Positions 6,018-13,489 of a stretch of 64,000 bases of DNA are shown piece after piece (within the stretch, counting starts at the first letter, position 1; each line of letters begins with the position of its first letter). The notes under the pieces are model-generated. The model was given only the letters and a program-made list of their open reading frames with translations. It was not told where the DNA came from and searched no databases. The stretch spans positions 310,001 to 374,000 of the forward strand of contig NZ_CANMLV010000001.1 in assembly GCF_947498825.1 (NCBI RefSeq), in the 5' to 3' direction. The translations under genes and the position numbers were made by a program. Origin of the DNA: an uncultured Cedecea sp. (lineage in GTDB: Bacteria; Pseudomonadota; Gammaproteobacteria; Enterobacterales; Enterobacteriaceae).

Positions 6018-6194
6018 GGGGTGTGGTGAATCCGTAGGTCGATACGGTAAGCGTTAGCGTGACGGGGTTCATGGCCCGGTGTAGTGAGCGTGACGGTAAA
6101 GACGATCTGGTGAAGTCATCCTCAAAGTGGACATAGGCGGGTTCGATTCTCGCTACCGATGGTTGAACTCTCGGCTCAACCCACCACACCACCA
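6018..6194 (+). ncRNA. Structured leader RNA with tRNA-like elements upstream of N
   Basis: GGTGTGGTG (6020-6028) can pair perfectly with CACCACACC (6182-6190), closing a domain of about 170 nt followed directly by ACCA. Inside are hairpins CCGTA/TACGG (6032-6047), a T-arm-like GCGGG-TTCGATT-CTCGC (6137-6153) and GGTTGA/TCAACC (6161-6181), which abuts the closing stem. No convincing ORF covers it. It may regulate N translation or be processed, as the lambda N leader is by RNase III. The fold is my inference and it is not a canonical tRNA. Confidence 0.45.
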
Positions 6195-6216
6195 AAGCAC
6201 TTAACTGGAGAATATT

Positions 6217-6480
6217 ATGAACGCTAAACAGCGCTATAACGCAGCAAGAGCGGCGAAACACAGAGAGGCTAAGGCAATGGCTAAGGCTGAAAGTAAGTTC
6301 ATCATGCAGCTTCTTGGAGAGCCTGAGCGAGTAATGAAAGCAGTCAACTCAACAGACTACAAAATGAAGCCCCGCAGCAAACCGGAGCAGTACACAGGAA
6401 GCGTGTGCTTGCCAGAAGTGGCGATCTTCGCCGCAGGGCATCGTACTAGCCGGAAAGATGCTGTTCACATTATTAAGTGA
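6217..6480 (+). CDS. N: Antitermination protein N (P22 gp24-like)
   Basis: The 87-aa product begins with an arginine-rich segment, NAKQRYNAARAAKHREA, similar to the boxB-binding motif of P22 N (which has NAKTRRHERRR). It ends with LPEVAIFAAGHRTSRK, close to the P22 N C-terminal LPGVALYAAGHRKSK. N binds boxB RNA and, with Nus factors, lets RNA polymerase pass terminators. It is the first gene of the PL operon, preceded by a nutL-like site, and several terminator hairpins follow within the operon. The ribosome site GGAG lies 8 bases before the ATG. The middle of the protein is divergent. Confidence 0.82.
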   Translation: MNAKQRYNAARAAKHREAKAMAKAESKFIMQLLGEPERVMKAVNSTDYKMKPRSKPEQYTGSVCLPEVAIFAAGHRTSRKDAVHIIK

Positions 6481-6487
6481 GGGAAGT

Positions 6488-6751
6488 ATGAAAACAACAA
6501 TCACGCTGGATCAGCTTAAAGAAGTCTACGCTCAACATAGCGCTGAAATTAATCTGTCGGATGCTGTGGAGAGTATGGAGCAGTGTAATGAACAGGCCGA
6601 CCAGACTTACTATCACGTTGTTACAGGCGCTGCGCTACCTACCCGAACAGCTTTGCAATGGGCTAACTTCTTTGCTTTGCAGACGGCACAGGAGCAAGGT
6701 GCCGACCGCCGCGCAACTGTCAAATTCCACGCCGACGCATACGGTGAATAA
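6488..6751 (+). CDS. Hypothetical prophage protein, 87 aa
   Basis: The ATG at 6488 follows GAGGGAAGT, a good ribosome site, 8 bases after N. An in-frame start at 6458 would overlap N and is less likely. The product, beginning MKTTITLDQLKEVYAQHS, is mildly acidic and probably helical, with no family I recognise. Position suggests an early gene expressed from PL. Confidence 0.6.
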   Translation: MKTTITLDQLKEVYAQHSAEINLSDAVESMEQCNEQADQTYYHVVTGAALPTRTALQWANFFALQTAQEQGADRRATVKFHADAYGE

Positions 6752-6764
6752 TTAGGAGAGTGAA

Positions 6765-7034
6765 ATGTGTGATTGCTTTAAAACTGTAGGCGAACGGATG
6801 AAGCAGCGGCTCATGGAAAAGGTTCCAGAGGGAGCGGAAATCAAAAAGGGATTTGATACCGGATGGGAAAATACCTGTCTATCACTATCAAGCGGCGATC
6901 TTATAGTCATGCTGAAATATAAGCTGGCATATCGAGCCAACAAAAAAGACGGCTCTCCAGCAAAGAATCTAACTCGGATGGAGGGCAATGTAACAATGAA
7001 TCACTGCCCCTTCTGCGGTGAGAAACAGGAATAA
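6765..7034 (+). CDS. Hypothetical prophage protein with C-terminal CPFCG motif, 89 aa
   Basis: The product is of mixed alpha/beta composition and ends NHCPFCGEKQE. The CxxC could hold half of a zinc site, and another Cys pair (CDC) lies at residues 2-4. Such CPFCG endings are common in small phage early proteins. It follows the previous ORF by 13 bases with a GGAG ribosome site. The function is unknown. Confidence 0.6.
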   Translation: MCDCFKTVGERMKQRLMEKVPEGAEIKKGFDTGWENTCLSLSSGDLIVMLKYKLAYRANKKDGSPAKNLTRMEGNVTMNHCPFCGEKQE

Positions 7035-7037
7035 CCG

Positions 7038-7062
7038 GGTCGCTAACTAGCGGCCTTTTTTT
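7038..7062 (+). terminator. Hairpin with T-run inside the PL operon
   Basis: CGCT-AACT-AGCG, extended by flanking G/C bases, is followed by seven T. It lies directly after the CPFCG gene and would need N to be read through. Confidence 0.6.
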
Positions 7063-7077
7063 ACACCTGGAGCCAGG

Positions 7078-7260
7078 ATGAATAAGCCAGACAGAAACAG
7101 CCCTAATGGATGCTGGGCTGCACACGGATACAGGGTTGAACGATACGGAAATAAGCGGCGGAGGGTTTACACGCCGAACGGTGAGCTGATATTCGACCAC
7201 GGAGCGGCGGGATATGAAGCTGAGATGGAATATTGCGAACGTAACGGGCTGCTTGAATAG
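7078..7260 (+). CDS. Hypothetical prophage protein, 60 aa
   Basis: A small protein starting MNKPDRNSPNGCWAAHGYRV, rich in Gly, Tyr and Arg in its middle (VERYGNKRRRVYTPNGELIF). A GGAG ribosome site precedes the ATG. The family is not recognised; position in the PL operon suggests an early accessory function. Confidence 0.5.
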   Translation: MNKPDRNSPNGCWAAHGYRVERYGNKRRRVYTPNGELIFDHGAAGYEAEMEYCERNGLLE

Positions 7261-7283
7261 CGGGCTTTTTAATGGGGTGAGAT

Positions 7284-7532
7284 ATGAGTAAAGAGCTAAA
7301 CGCATTCCCTACTCAGTCATGGGAATACGACGGACAGAATAACGTTTTGCAGTATCAGGAACCGGGTATGAGTTTGCGTGATTACTTTGCAGCTAAGGCG
7401 CTCGGGTTGTGTTACGCAGACTATCTAAATTATGCCGCAGAGCATGGAATTCAGGAAGGCTGGAGGGATGGCGTTGCAAAGGATGCTTATCTAATGGCTG
7501 ATGCTATGCTCAAAGCGCGTGAGGGGGAGTGA
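7284..7532 (+). CDS. Hypothetical prophage protein, 82 aa
   Basis: The product starts MSKELNAFPTQSWEYDGQNN and contains MSLRDYFAAKALGLCYADYL, a pattern seen in several small enterobacterial phage proteins of unknown role. The stop TGA overlaps the next start (TGATG), so the two are likely coupled. Confidence 0.6.
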   Translation: MSKELNAFPTQSWEYDGQNNVLQYQEPGMSLRDYFAAKALGLCYADYLNYAAEHGIQEGWRDGVAKDAYLMADAMLKAREGE

Positions 7533-7738
7533 TGAAATGGGTCAAATGTAGCGAGCGGATGCCTGAAATCAATCAAGAGGTGCTGATACGAATCCCTGTA
7601 TGTGAATGTCACAATATCGAGAGCGGCAAGTATATGGGTAACGGTAGATTCTTAGGCGCATGGTTTAGCTATCGAGGAGCCAATTGTGCATATGCAGTAT
7701 CCCACTGGCAACCGCTACCACCCCCGCCCAACGACTAA
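7532..7738 (+). CDS. DUF551 family protein (prophage)
   Basis: The 68-aa product begins MKWVKCSERMPEINQEVLI and ends with AVSHWQPLPPPP. This is the hallmark of DUF551, a short domain common in lambdoid phage early regions. The ATG at 7532 overlaps the previous stop and is preferred over the upstream GTG. The function is unknown. Confidence 0.75.
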   Translation: MKWVKCSERMPEINQEVLIRIPVCECHNIESGKYMGNGRFLGAWFSYRGANCAYAVSHWQPLPPPPND

Positions 7739-7744
7739 CTCCCT

Positions 7745-7803
7745 ATAGCTCATTCAAGAGTGAGCTATGTGGTTTATGTCTCGCCCACTATGTGGGCTTT
7801 TTT
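7745..7803 (+). terminator. Two hairpins, the second an intrinsic terminator
   Basis: ATAGCTCA/TGAGCTAT (7745-7768) is followed by GCCCAC-TAT-GTGGGC with six T (7783-7803). They lie between the DUF551 gene and the next small ORF in the antiterminated operon. Confidence 0.6.
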
Positions 7804-7818
7804 ATGCCTGGAGGAAAT

Positions 7819-7944
7819 GTGGAATACGAGTTAATGCGTTTAGCTGAGTTTTTAAGTGAAAACTGGAGTGCGTGGGAATCATTCTGCGAAAACAACGGTG
7901 ACGATGCCCAAGAGATTTATCAGCAAATTGGCGGAGAAGATTAA
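7819..7944 (+). CDS. Hypothetical acidic prophage protein, 41 aa
   Basis: A GTG at 7819 lies 4 bases after GGAGG and gives an acidic peptide with LAEFLSENWSAWESFCENNG. The in-frame ATG at 7804 overlaps that ribosome site and is less likely. A hairpin with T-run follows. The function is unknown. Confidence 0.5.
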   Translation: MEYELMRLAEFLSENWSAWESFCENNGDDAQEIYQQIGGED

Positions 7945-7951
7945 CTAATAA

Positions 7952-7978
7952 CCAGAAGCCGCCACTGAGCGGCTTTTT
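7952..7978 (+). terminator. Hairpin with T-run inside the PL operon
   Basis: AGCCGC-CACTGA-GCGGCT is followed by TTTT just after the 41-aa ORF. It is the third terminator-like hairpin of this operon. Confidence 0.55.
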
Positions 7979-8042
7979 CATGCGCGTTCATCCCTGAGCC
8001 AAGTTGAGGAATGAACACACACCTAACAAACAGGAGCAGGAT

Positions 8043-9005
8043 ATGAGCGAAGTAACCGAAGAAAAGAAAGAGCTGGCTCTTGTCACTCTGCCAGTTGAAA
8101 AACAAGATTTAGAAGTCGCGCTACTTAATGACCAGTTTATTGATGAGTTGCTGGAGAACGTTAGAAAGACTGCCAGCTCAGTAGTTGGTGACCTGAAAAC
8201 AGCAAAGGGTCGCGGCGTTTATATCACGATGGCTGATAAGGTCAGAAAGTCCAAAGCCGCTTTCGAGGTTCGCGCCAAGGAGTTGGTCGCAGAGTTAAAA
8301 GCTCGCCCTGCACTGATTGATGCCAGTCGCAAAAAGTTTCGCGATGAAATGGATAAGATTGCCGTAGAGATTAGAAAGCCAGTAACTGAATGGGAAGCCG
8401 AGCAGAACCGACTCAAGGCAGAGGAAGAGGCCAAAAAAGCAGCCGAGGAGCTGGCGAAAGAAATCGAGATGGCCCACCGGGAAGCGCTAATTGACAACTA
8501 CGAATTCGACCGCGCTCTAGAGGAAGCCAAGGCCGAAGCAGAGCGCCAGCGCATCGCTCACGAAGAAGAGTTAAAGCGCCAGGCAGAGGAAAAGGTTAAG
8601 CGCGAACTTGAAGAGAAACAGCAGCGTGAACGCGAAGCCTCAGCAGCCCGTGAGCGTGAGTCTCAGCTTAGAGTTGAACGCGCTGAGCAAGCAAGAAAGG
8701 ATGCAATAGCTAAAGCCGAGTCTGACAAAAAGGCTGCGCAGGAAAAAGCAGAGCGCGAAAAACAACAAGCTATCGAGGACGAGCGCCGCAAGGCAGCAGC
8801 CGCAGAACAGGCTAGGCTGGCAGAAGAGAAGCGCATTGCTGATGAAAAGGCGAAGCGCGAAGCTGACCAGAATCACCGTAAGGCTATCGGCACTGAAATT
8901 GTTAACGCCCTTCTCGCTAACGCAAACATCGATAGAGTTCAGGCCATTCAGGTTCTGACCGCATTAAAAGACGGGAACATCCCGCATACCGCCATTAATT
9001 ACTAA
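8043..9005 (+). CDS. Long coiled-coil phage early protein
   Basis: The 320-aa product begins MSEVTEEKKELALVTLPVEK. It has an N-terminal globular part (to about residue 120) and then about 150 residues of Glu/Lys/Ala/Arg-rich heptads, certain to form coiled coil. A short C-terminal domain (IGTEIVNALLANANIDRVQA) closes it. Proteins of this type lie next to erf-like recombinase genes in P22-like phages; the role is not established. I chose ATG 8043 because it follows AGGAGCAGG; the frame is open to 8004. The coiled coil is not repeated at the DNA level. Confidence 0.75.
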   Translation: MSEVTEEKKELALVTLPVEKQDLEVALLNDQFIDELLENVRKTASSVVGDLKTAKGRGVYITMADKVRKSKAAFEVRAKELVAELKARPALIDASRKKFRDEMDKIAVEIRKPVTEWEAEQNRLKAEEEAKKAAEELAKEIEMAHREALIDNYEFDRALEEAKAEAERQRIAHEEELKRQAEEKVKRELEEKQQREREASAARERESQLRVERAEQARKDAIAKAESDKKAAQEKAEREKQQAIEDERRKAAAAEQARLAEEKRIADEKAKREADQNHRKAIGTEIVNALLANANIDRVQAIQVLTALKDGNIPHTAINY

Positions 9006-9032
9006 TTGAACCGGAACACCAGGAGAAACCCC

Positions 9033-9185
9033 ATGATGACTTTTGCCATCTCGGGCGCAACCGTCATGGGTAGCGCTCAACTAAACGAATCCCAATTAGA
9101 CCGAGTAACTCGCCAATTACGCGATAGTTTCCGCAATATTCTTCGCTATATGTCGGAGGTTATATGTACGCAACTCAAACAGTAA
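9033..9185 (+). CDS. Hypothetical prophage protein, 50 aa
   Basis: The ORF starts ATG ATG after AGGAG and encodes MMTFAISGATVMGSAQLNES followed by a helical basic stretch (RVTRQLRDSFRNILRYMSEV). The end overlaps the next gene by 22 bases in another frame, as is usual for packed phage genes. No family recognised. Confidence 0.55.
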   Translation: MMTFAISGATVMGSAQLNESQLDRVTRQLRDSFRNILRYMSEVICTQLKQ

Positions 9186-9364
9186 TACGCCAGTGCGTAG
9201 AGCCTGGAATGCTGATTATGCACAAAGGGAAGCCGTGGCGAGCAGCAGTGAATGCAAACGGCAAGCTCTGCATTAGTCGTGCGATGGAGCGAGAGCAAAT
9301 CAAAGTATTGACAGTAGAACTGATTATCGACCGGGAGAGAAACCCGGTCAAGGAGGCCTCATGA
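9164..9364 (+). CDS. Hypothetical prophage protein, 66 aa
   Basis: Starts after GGAGG at 9164 (MYATQTVIRQCVEPGMLIMH). The central part (GKPWRAAVNANGKLCISRAM) looks like a small beta-rich domain. Its stop overlaps the next start as ATGA. The function is unknown. Confidence 0.6.
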   Translation: MYATQTVIRQCVEPGMLIMHKGKPWRAAVNANGKLCISRAMEREQIKVLTVELIIDRERNPVKEAS

Positions 9365-9546
9365 CATTAAATCCACAGCCGCTAGCAACCACGCTGGCCA
9401 TCAGTTTTATATGGCGAAAGGCTTATGTCCTAACTGCGCTTGAGTACCGTAAAGCAGGCAACAGAAAAGGTAAGCGCCTGGCACTGCACAATTCTTTCGC
9501 TGAGAAGATGAACTCCCGCGAATTACTCGGCCCTGCGCCATTCTGA
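9361..9546 (+). CDS. Hypothetical basic prophage protein, 61 aa
   Basis: The start overlaps the preceding stop (ATGA), with AGGAGG just upstream, which supports translation. The product is basic (RKAGNRKGKRLALHNSFAEK). It is followed closely by the erf gene. The function is unknown. Confidence 0.5.
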   Translation: MTLNPQPLATTLAISFIWRKAYVLTALEYRKAGNRKGKRLALHNSFAEKMNSRELLGPAPF

Positions 9547-9553
9547 GGTGACT

Positions 9554-10174
9554 ATGAGTAAAGAATTTTACGCAAAACTGGCAGAGATACAGCGAACGCT
9601 GAATGCGCCGAAGAATCAGTTTAACTCCTTCGGAAAGTATAAATACCGTAGCTGTGAGGATATTCTCGAAGGCGTTAAGCCACTTCTCGGAGGTCTTTTC
9701 CTTTCGATTAGTGATGAAGTGGTGCTGATTGGAAACCGCCATTACGTGAAAGCTACAGCACGAATCACGGATGGAGAGAGTACCCATGAAGCAACGGCGT
9801 TAGCCCGGGAAGAAGAGTCGAAAAAAGGAATGGACTCAGCCCAAGTAACAGGAGCAACAAGCTCTTACGCCAGAAAGTATTGCCTCAATGGCCTGTTTGG
9901 TATTGATGACTCAAAAGATGCTGATACTGACGAGCATAAGAACCAGCAGAACTCAGCAGCACAGAATCAACAAAAACAAGCCAATCAAACAAAGCCAACA
10001 CCTGACCAGTCATTGGCAGCATTCACTGCGGCAGCAGGGAACGCCTCAACACCAGAACAGCTAAAACAGGCTTTTGCTAAGGTCTGGTCGATGCTAGACG
10101 GAACGCCGCAGCAAGCACTGGCAAAAGACGTTTACGATATTCGCAAATCAGAACTTGAAGGAGTTACAGCTTAA
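9554..10174 (+). CDS. erf: ERF family single-strand annealing recombinase
   Basis: The 206-aa product has the ERF signature in its first 120 residues (YAKLAEIQRTLNAPKNQFNS, YRSCEDILEGVKPLL, and AQVTGATSSYARKYCLNGLF). It then has a Gln/Asn-rich linker and a helical C-terminus. ERF proteins anneal single strands for phage recombination and genome circularisation. The ATG at 9554 follows GAGG; the GTG at 9548 is less likely. The stop TAA overlaps the ATG of the SSB gene, so the annealing protein and SSB are co-translated partners. Confidence 0.92.
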   Translation: MSKEFYAKLAEIQRTLNAPKNQFNSFGKYKYRSCEDILEGVKPLLGGLFLSISDEVVLIGNRHYVKATARITDGESTHEATALAREEESKKGMDSAQVTGATSSYARKYCLNGLFGIDDSKDADTDEHKNQQNSAAQNQQKQANQTKPTPDQSLAAFTAAAGNASTPEQLKQAFAKVWSMLDGTPQQALAKDVYDIRKSELEGVTA

Positions 10175-10551
10175 TGGCACACACAATTACCGCCAGGCTA
10201 AACAAGCCGGCAAGAGAATTTCAGGCTGGCGACAGCGTAGGGTTCAATATCCGCATGGGTGTTCAATATTACGATCGCCAGAAGAAGCAAAAAGAGTGGA
10301 CGAACTATAGCGCAGCGGTATTCGCAAAGCCGGGTCCGCAAGCCGACTACTACCGAAATGTTTTAGTTGAAGGTGCGATTGTTGAAGTTACTGGCGATAA
10401 CATCAAACTGGATATCTATGACGGGAACAACGGGCAATCCATAACTCTTGAGTTGTTAAACGCAAGAATCGGATTTGCTACATCCGGCGCGACAAGCAAC
10501 AACCAAGCACCCCAGCAGAACCACCAGTTCGACGACTCAATTCCATTCTGA
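10174..10551 (+). CDS. ssb: Phage single-stranded DNA-binding protein
   Basis: The 125-aa protein has an OB-fold-like body (residues 1-100, GVQYYDRQKKQKEWTNYSAAVF, AIVEVTGDNIKLDIYDGNNG) and a Gln/Asn-rich tail ending DDSIPF, the acidic tip used by SSB proteins to recruit partners. It is coupled to erf by a one-base overlap (TAATG). It would protect single strands and work with Erf in recombination and replication. Confidence 0.87.
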   Translation: MAHTITARLNKPAREFQAGDSVGFNIRMGVQYYDRQKKQKEWTNYSAAVFAKPGPQADYYRNVLVEGAIVEVTGDNIKLDIYDGNNGQSITLELLNARIGFATSGATSNNQAPQQNHQFDDSIPF

Positions 10552-10640
10552 TTTAACTCCTTAAGGACTCACCTATGCCATCACCTCAATCAGGGGCGGA
10601 TAACCCTCGCATGTGCTCTTCCAGAACCAAGGAGTCGGTG

Positions 10641-10880
10641 ATGGCTAATTTTGCCCGGTATTTCGAAGTATCGCAGGCTGGAGAGATTCAGCCTCAGAGC
10701 AAAACTCAGCGAATGGATTATCGCATTGATCAGTTAGTCGAGAAGGAACTCAGAGAAATAGCCGCACGGACAGCATTCTTCCCGCAGTACGAAATCACCG
10801 GGCCACATCTACCAGCCGATTACACCGACGACCGTATGAAAGTTCGCTTTGGTCGATTTGGCGCACGAATTAACGACTAA
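10641..10880 (+). CDS. Hypothetical prophage protein, 79 aa
   Basis: I chose the ATG at 10641 because AAGGAG lies just upstream; the frame is open to an ATG at 10575. The product (MANFARYFEVSQAGEIQPQS...) is charged, with a helical middle (IDQLVEKELREIAARTAFFP). No family recognised. Confidence 0.55.
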   Translation: MANFARYFEVSQAGEIQPQSKTQRMDYRIDQLVEKELREIAARTAFFPQYEITGPHLPADYTDDRMKVRFGRFGARIND

Positions 10881-10889
10881 GGATTATCT

Positions 10890-11153
10890 ATGAAATTAAA
10901 CATACCAATCGGTAACTACATCGTTACCGGGACTTCTTACGACCTCGTTTTGAGTGAAAAGCGAATAGTAAAAGACGGCCCGAACGCTGGAAAAGAAACC
11001 CTGGCCAGGCTCGGTTACTACTCCAAGTTTGAGCACCTGGTGAAAGAACTTTGCCACCGGGAAATTCTTATCTCTGAGGCTCAGACATTGCAGGGGCTGG
11101 TTCTGCATATCGACACCCTTGCCAAGTCTATTCATAAATCAGTCGCTGAATAA
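10890..11153 (+). CDS. DUF5405-like prophage protein, 87 aa
   Basis: The product has GNYIVTGTSYDLVLSEKRIV and RLGYYSKFEHLVKEL, a pattern I associate with DUF5405, a small phage family of unknown function. It starts 9 bases after the previous gene. The family call is from memory of the pattern and moderately sure. Confidence 0.6.
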   Translation: MKLNIPIGNYIVTGTSYDLVLSEKRIVKDGPNAGKETLARLGYYSKFEHLVKELCHREILISEAQTLQGLVLHIDTLAKSIHKSVAE

Positions 11154-11163
11154 CGGAGCGCCA

Positions 11164-11355
11164 ATGAACGCACAACTACTATCCGACTTCCCCGGAGACG
11201 CATTAGCGCGTCCGAAATACATCAAGTTTGAAATTAGCAGAGAGGAAGCGCTAGAGCGCGACAGCTTTGGCAGAAAGGAGGGGCTTAATTCAAGCAAGCT
11301 CATAACGGACATGATTAATACAGCGCGACTCCAGCATGAAGCCAGAGGACGTTAA
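11164..11355 (+). CDS. Hypothetical prophage protein, 63 aa
   Basis: ATG 11164 follows CGGAG. The product has a helical C-terminal half (REEALERDSFGRKEGLNSSK). It overlaps the start of the next gene by 20 bases in another frame. The function is unknown. Confidence 0.55.
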   Translation: MNAQLLSDFPGDALARPKYIKFEISREEALERDSFGRKEGLNSSKLITDMINTARLQHEARGR

Positions 11356-11560
11356 CGCGCTTAAGTCACTGGCTCGCAAATGCGTAGCAGAAATCAAACA
11401 GGCGTGGAGTGAGGCTGGCGCAAGGACGCAGAAACAAAAGGATTTGATAAGCCGGGAGATATTACTCAGGTACGAAAAACGGATCACCCCTCGCTTCACC
11501 CTTCCCTATCTCAACTACTACATAGGCATTCATACGGGAGTGCTTAAGGAGAAGCTATGA
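11336..11560 (+). CDS. Hypothetical basic prophage protein, 74 aa
   Basis: Starts inside the end of the previous gene and ends overlapping the next start as ATGA. It is Lys/Arg/Gln-rich and probably helical (ALKSLARKCVAEIKQAWSEA). The function is unknown. Confidence 0.5.
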   Translation: MKPEDVNALKSLARKCVAEIKQAWSEAGARTQKQKDLISREILLRYEKRITPRFTLPYLNYYIGIHTGVLKEKL

Positions 11561-11982
11561 CAGTTAAATTTGATGGCCTAACCATGAACCAGTTAGCCGA
11601 GCGCAATGCAGAACTGGTAACGGAGAATCAGGAGCTACAGCGCAAGGTTGAGGCGCTGACTGCGGAAAATTGCATTCAGGATTATATCATATCAGCAGTC
11701 AAGGAGCTTATTGGCGAAAGCAGTGGCGTTGCTGGGTGGCATCTGAACGGTGCTATAGCCTCATGGGATGAAGCTCTTCCTGAAATCAATCACAGCGAAA
11801 CTCCTGCCACCGACGCCGCACTGGCAGAGGCTCGGGCTCAGGGTGTGATTAACTTTGTGCCATCTGACGAATTTCTGACTGAGCTTATCCGAGCATCAAA
11901 TCGCGGGGATTCACCAGAAGAATACCGCTCCGCCATGCGTGAAGTATTCGCCAGTCAACTGCGCAAGGAAGCTGGGTTATGA
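11557..11982 (+). CDS. Ea22/Ead-like modular prophage protein, 141 aa
   Basis: The N-terminal part is a coiled coil (LAERNAELVTENQELQRKVE). A central module GVAGWHLNGAIASWDEAL and the linker segment TDAALAEARAQGV follow, seen in the Ead/Ea22-like family of modular, recombining phage proteins. The C-terminus (SAMREVFASQLRKEAGL) is also shared in that family. ATGA overlaps link it to both neighbours. The function is unknown. Confidence 0.65.
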   Translation: MTVKFDGLTMNQLAERNAELVTENQELQRKVEALTAENCIQDYIISAVKELIGESSGVAGWHLNGAIASWDEALPEINHSETPATDAALAEARAQGVINFVPSDEFLTELIRASNRGDSPEEYRSAMREVFASQLRKEAGL

Positions 11983-12518
11983 AAATAGAAAAAATGGATG
12001 TTTTGGCCTTCAACATAACCGAGGTTGAGCGCTTAGACCCTGTGCGCGTGATGATTGAAAACTATGAGCCAGGCAAGGGTCGAATCACCATAACTTGTTA
12101 CGGCAAGGCCTGGACAGGTGCTTGGTTCGCAATGGGTGGCGATACGGTTCAGGAGTTTATCAAACGTGTCAGCAATGAGTATCTGATTGGTTATTTCTCT
12201 CCAAACCTTCGCCCCACGGTTGATGATGATAACGATGCAAACACTCTTTTCGTCAAAAGTGAAATAGTTAAATTGCGTCACCAGAAAGAGATTTCAGCAA
12301 TTGAAGCCCGTGAAATGTGGGATGAGGCTGAAAACTCCGATGATGTTAAGGCGGATTGCTGTGACTGCCGCATAGGTAACGCGTTGCTTAATTTATTAGG
12401 CGATGAACCTTTTTATGCAAATTGGCCATCGGTGCCTAATCCTGAGTATCGATACTTAGATCGCATCGTTGACGCGGTGCGTGGCGGCATTATTGAATTG
12501 GAGCGCTCCAATGACTAA
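11979..12518 (+). CDS. Hypothetical conserved phage protein, 179 aa
   Basis: The product begins MKIEKMDVLAFNITEVERLD and contains GRITITCYGKAWTGAWFAMG and FIKRVSNEYLIGYFSPNLRP, a conserved block found in many enterobacterial prophages, often beside Ea22-like genes. A CCDC motif (about residue 126) might bind metal. The role is unknown. Confidence 0.65.
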   Translation: MKIEKMDVLAFNITEVERLDPVRVMIENYEPGKGRITITCYGKAWTGAWFAMGGDTVQEFIKRVSNEYLIGYFSPNLRPTVDDDNDANTLFVKSEIVKLRHQKEISAIEAREMWDEAENSDDVKADCCDCRIGNALLNLLGDEPFYANWPSVPNPEYRYLDRIVDAVRGGIIELERSND

Positions 12519-12912
12519 CCAACCCGAAGCGCTGATTGCCGAAATGAAAGCAGCGGCGGAGAAAGCAAAGCAGGCAAATGAGCTTTACCTTGAAAAGAAA
12601 ATAACACTCTCAGAGTGTGCGATAGAGATGAAGGATTATCTTGATTACTCGGATAATCCCAAAAACGTCCAGGCACTGATAGCGGCGCTGGAGCAGTCGC
12701 AGCAAGAAAAAGACAAGTGGGTTAAGTGGGCTACTGAACTTGGCGAAAAATGTGACAGGCTTGAGGCCAGCCAATTAGCCGTGAAGCTGCCACGTTTAGC
12801 AACAGTGACGTGGCATTTATCAGCCCAAGCAAAACATCGTACCACTCAAGAAAATGTGCGAGACGTTCTTGAGGCAATCCGTGCCGGCGGCACCGTTCAG
12901 GGGGATGAGTAG
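12511..12912 (+). CDS. Ea22-like prophage protein, 133 aa
   Basis: Overlaps the previous gene by 8 bases. It has a helical N-terminal part and the family segment NVQALIAALEQSQQEKDKW followed by a coiled coil, typical of Ea22/Ead-like modular proteins. The function is unknown. Confidence 0.65.
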   Translation: MTNQPEALIAEMKAAAEKAKQANELYLEKKITLSECAIEMKDYLDYSDNPKNVQALIAALEQSQQEKDKWVKWATELGEKCDRLEASQLAVKLPRLATVTWHLSAQAKHRTTQENVRDVLEAIRAGGTVQGDE

Positions 12913-12913
12913 C

Positions 12914-13171
12914 ATGGCAAAGCATAAATTCATCCGAGAAGGTGCCACATGCTGGCAAGGGGGTCATTCCACACGAAAAGGAGTAACAAGAAGGAATCGG
13001 TACGTTACTGGTGGCAATGGCAGGAAATTTGAATCGGATTTATTTAGCGATGATTGGTTTGCTTTGGGGGATGCCGCTAATAGTGACGGTAAGCCCTATC
13101 GCTACCGCGTTAGTCGCACCGAAGCTGATTCATTAACTCAGTTTTGCGTTGATACCTTGGGGGATGAGTAG
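12914..13171 (+). CDS. Hypothetical prophage protein, 85 aa
   Basis: ATG 12914 lies just after the previous stop. The product (MAKHKFIREGATCWQGGHST...) is basic at the N-terminus and acidic at the end. The stop TAG directly abuts the next ATG. No family recognised. Confidence 0.5.
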   Translation: MAKHKFIREGATCWQGGHSTRKGVTRRNRYVTGGNGRKFESDLFSDDWFALGDAANSDGKPYRYRVSRTEADSLTQFCVDTLGDE

Positions 13172-13480
13172 ATGACAGAGCTAATGAAACCCACAACTAA
13201 GAGCAGGAATGACGGTGCTGTCGATTATCTAACATCAGATGATTGCCGGTTCCTGGTTATGCGCGGTGATTACACTGAAACTGAAATCATTCAGGCAGCA
13301 GTAAACCAAAACATTATTGATAGTGACTATGCCGAAACATGGGCAAGAGCTTCTCGATATTACCAGTCATGGTACAAGACAAGCCCTGTTGGTGGTCAGG
13401 ATGGGTATTCGAGCTGGAATCACCCTCGCGATACTCCATGCCGTGGCGCTTACTTTGCTTCAACACTTTGCTGGGATTGA
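13172..13480 (+). CDS. Hypothetical prophage protein, 102 aa
   Basis: The ATG follows the previous stop without a gap. The first 65 residues look like a small helical domain (TSDDCRFLVMRGDYTETEII). The end is rich in Ser, Tyr and Trp. The function is unknown. Confidence 0.5.
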   Translation: MTELMKPTTKSRNDGAVDYLTSDDCRFLVMRGDYTETEIIQAAVNQNIIDSDYAETWARASRYYQSWYKTSPVGGQDGYSSWNHPRDTPCRGAYFASTLCWD

Positions 13481-13489
13481 GGAGGCTTT

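Noticed and set aside
6137-6153. A tRNA gene at the T-arm-like hairpin
   Set aside because: No D-arm or anticodon arm at proper spacing and no matching 7-base acceptor; reported only as tRNA-like structure.
5947-6261. A 104-aa minus-strand ORF over the N leader
   Set aside because: It is the complement of the structured leader, has no ribosome site and unnatural composition; the plus strand has N and nut signals.
8043-9005. Tandem DNA repeat inside the coiled-coil gene
   Set aside because: The Glu/Lys/Ala heptads give low complexity but no exact repeat unit.
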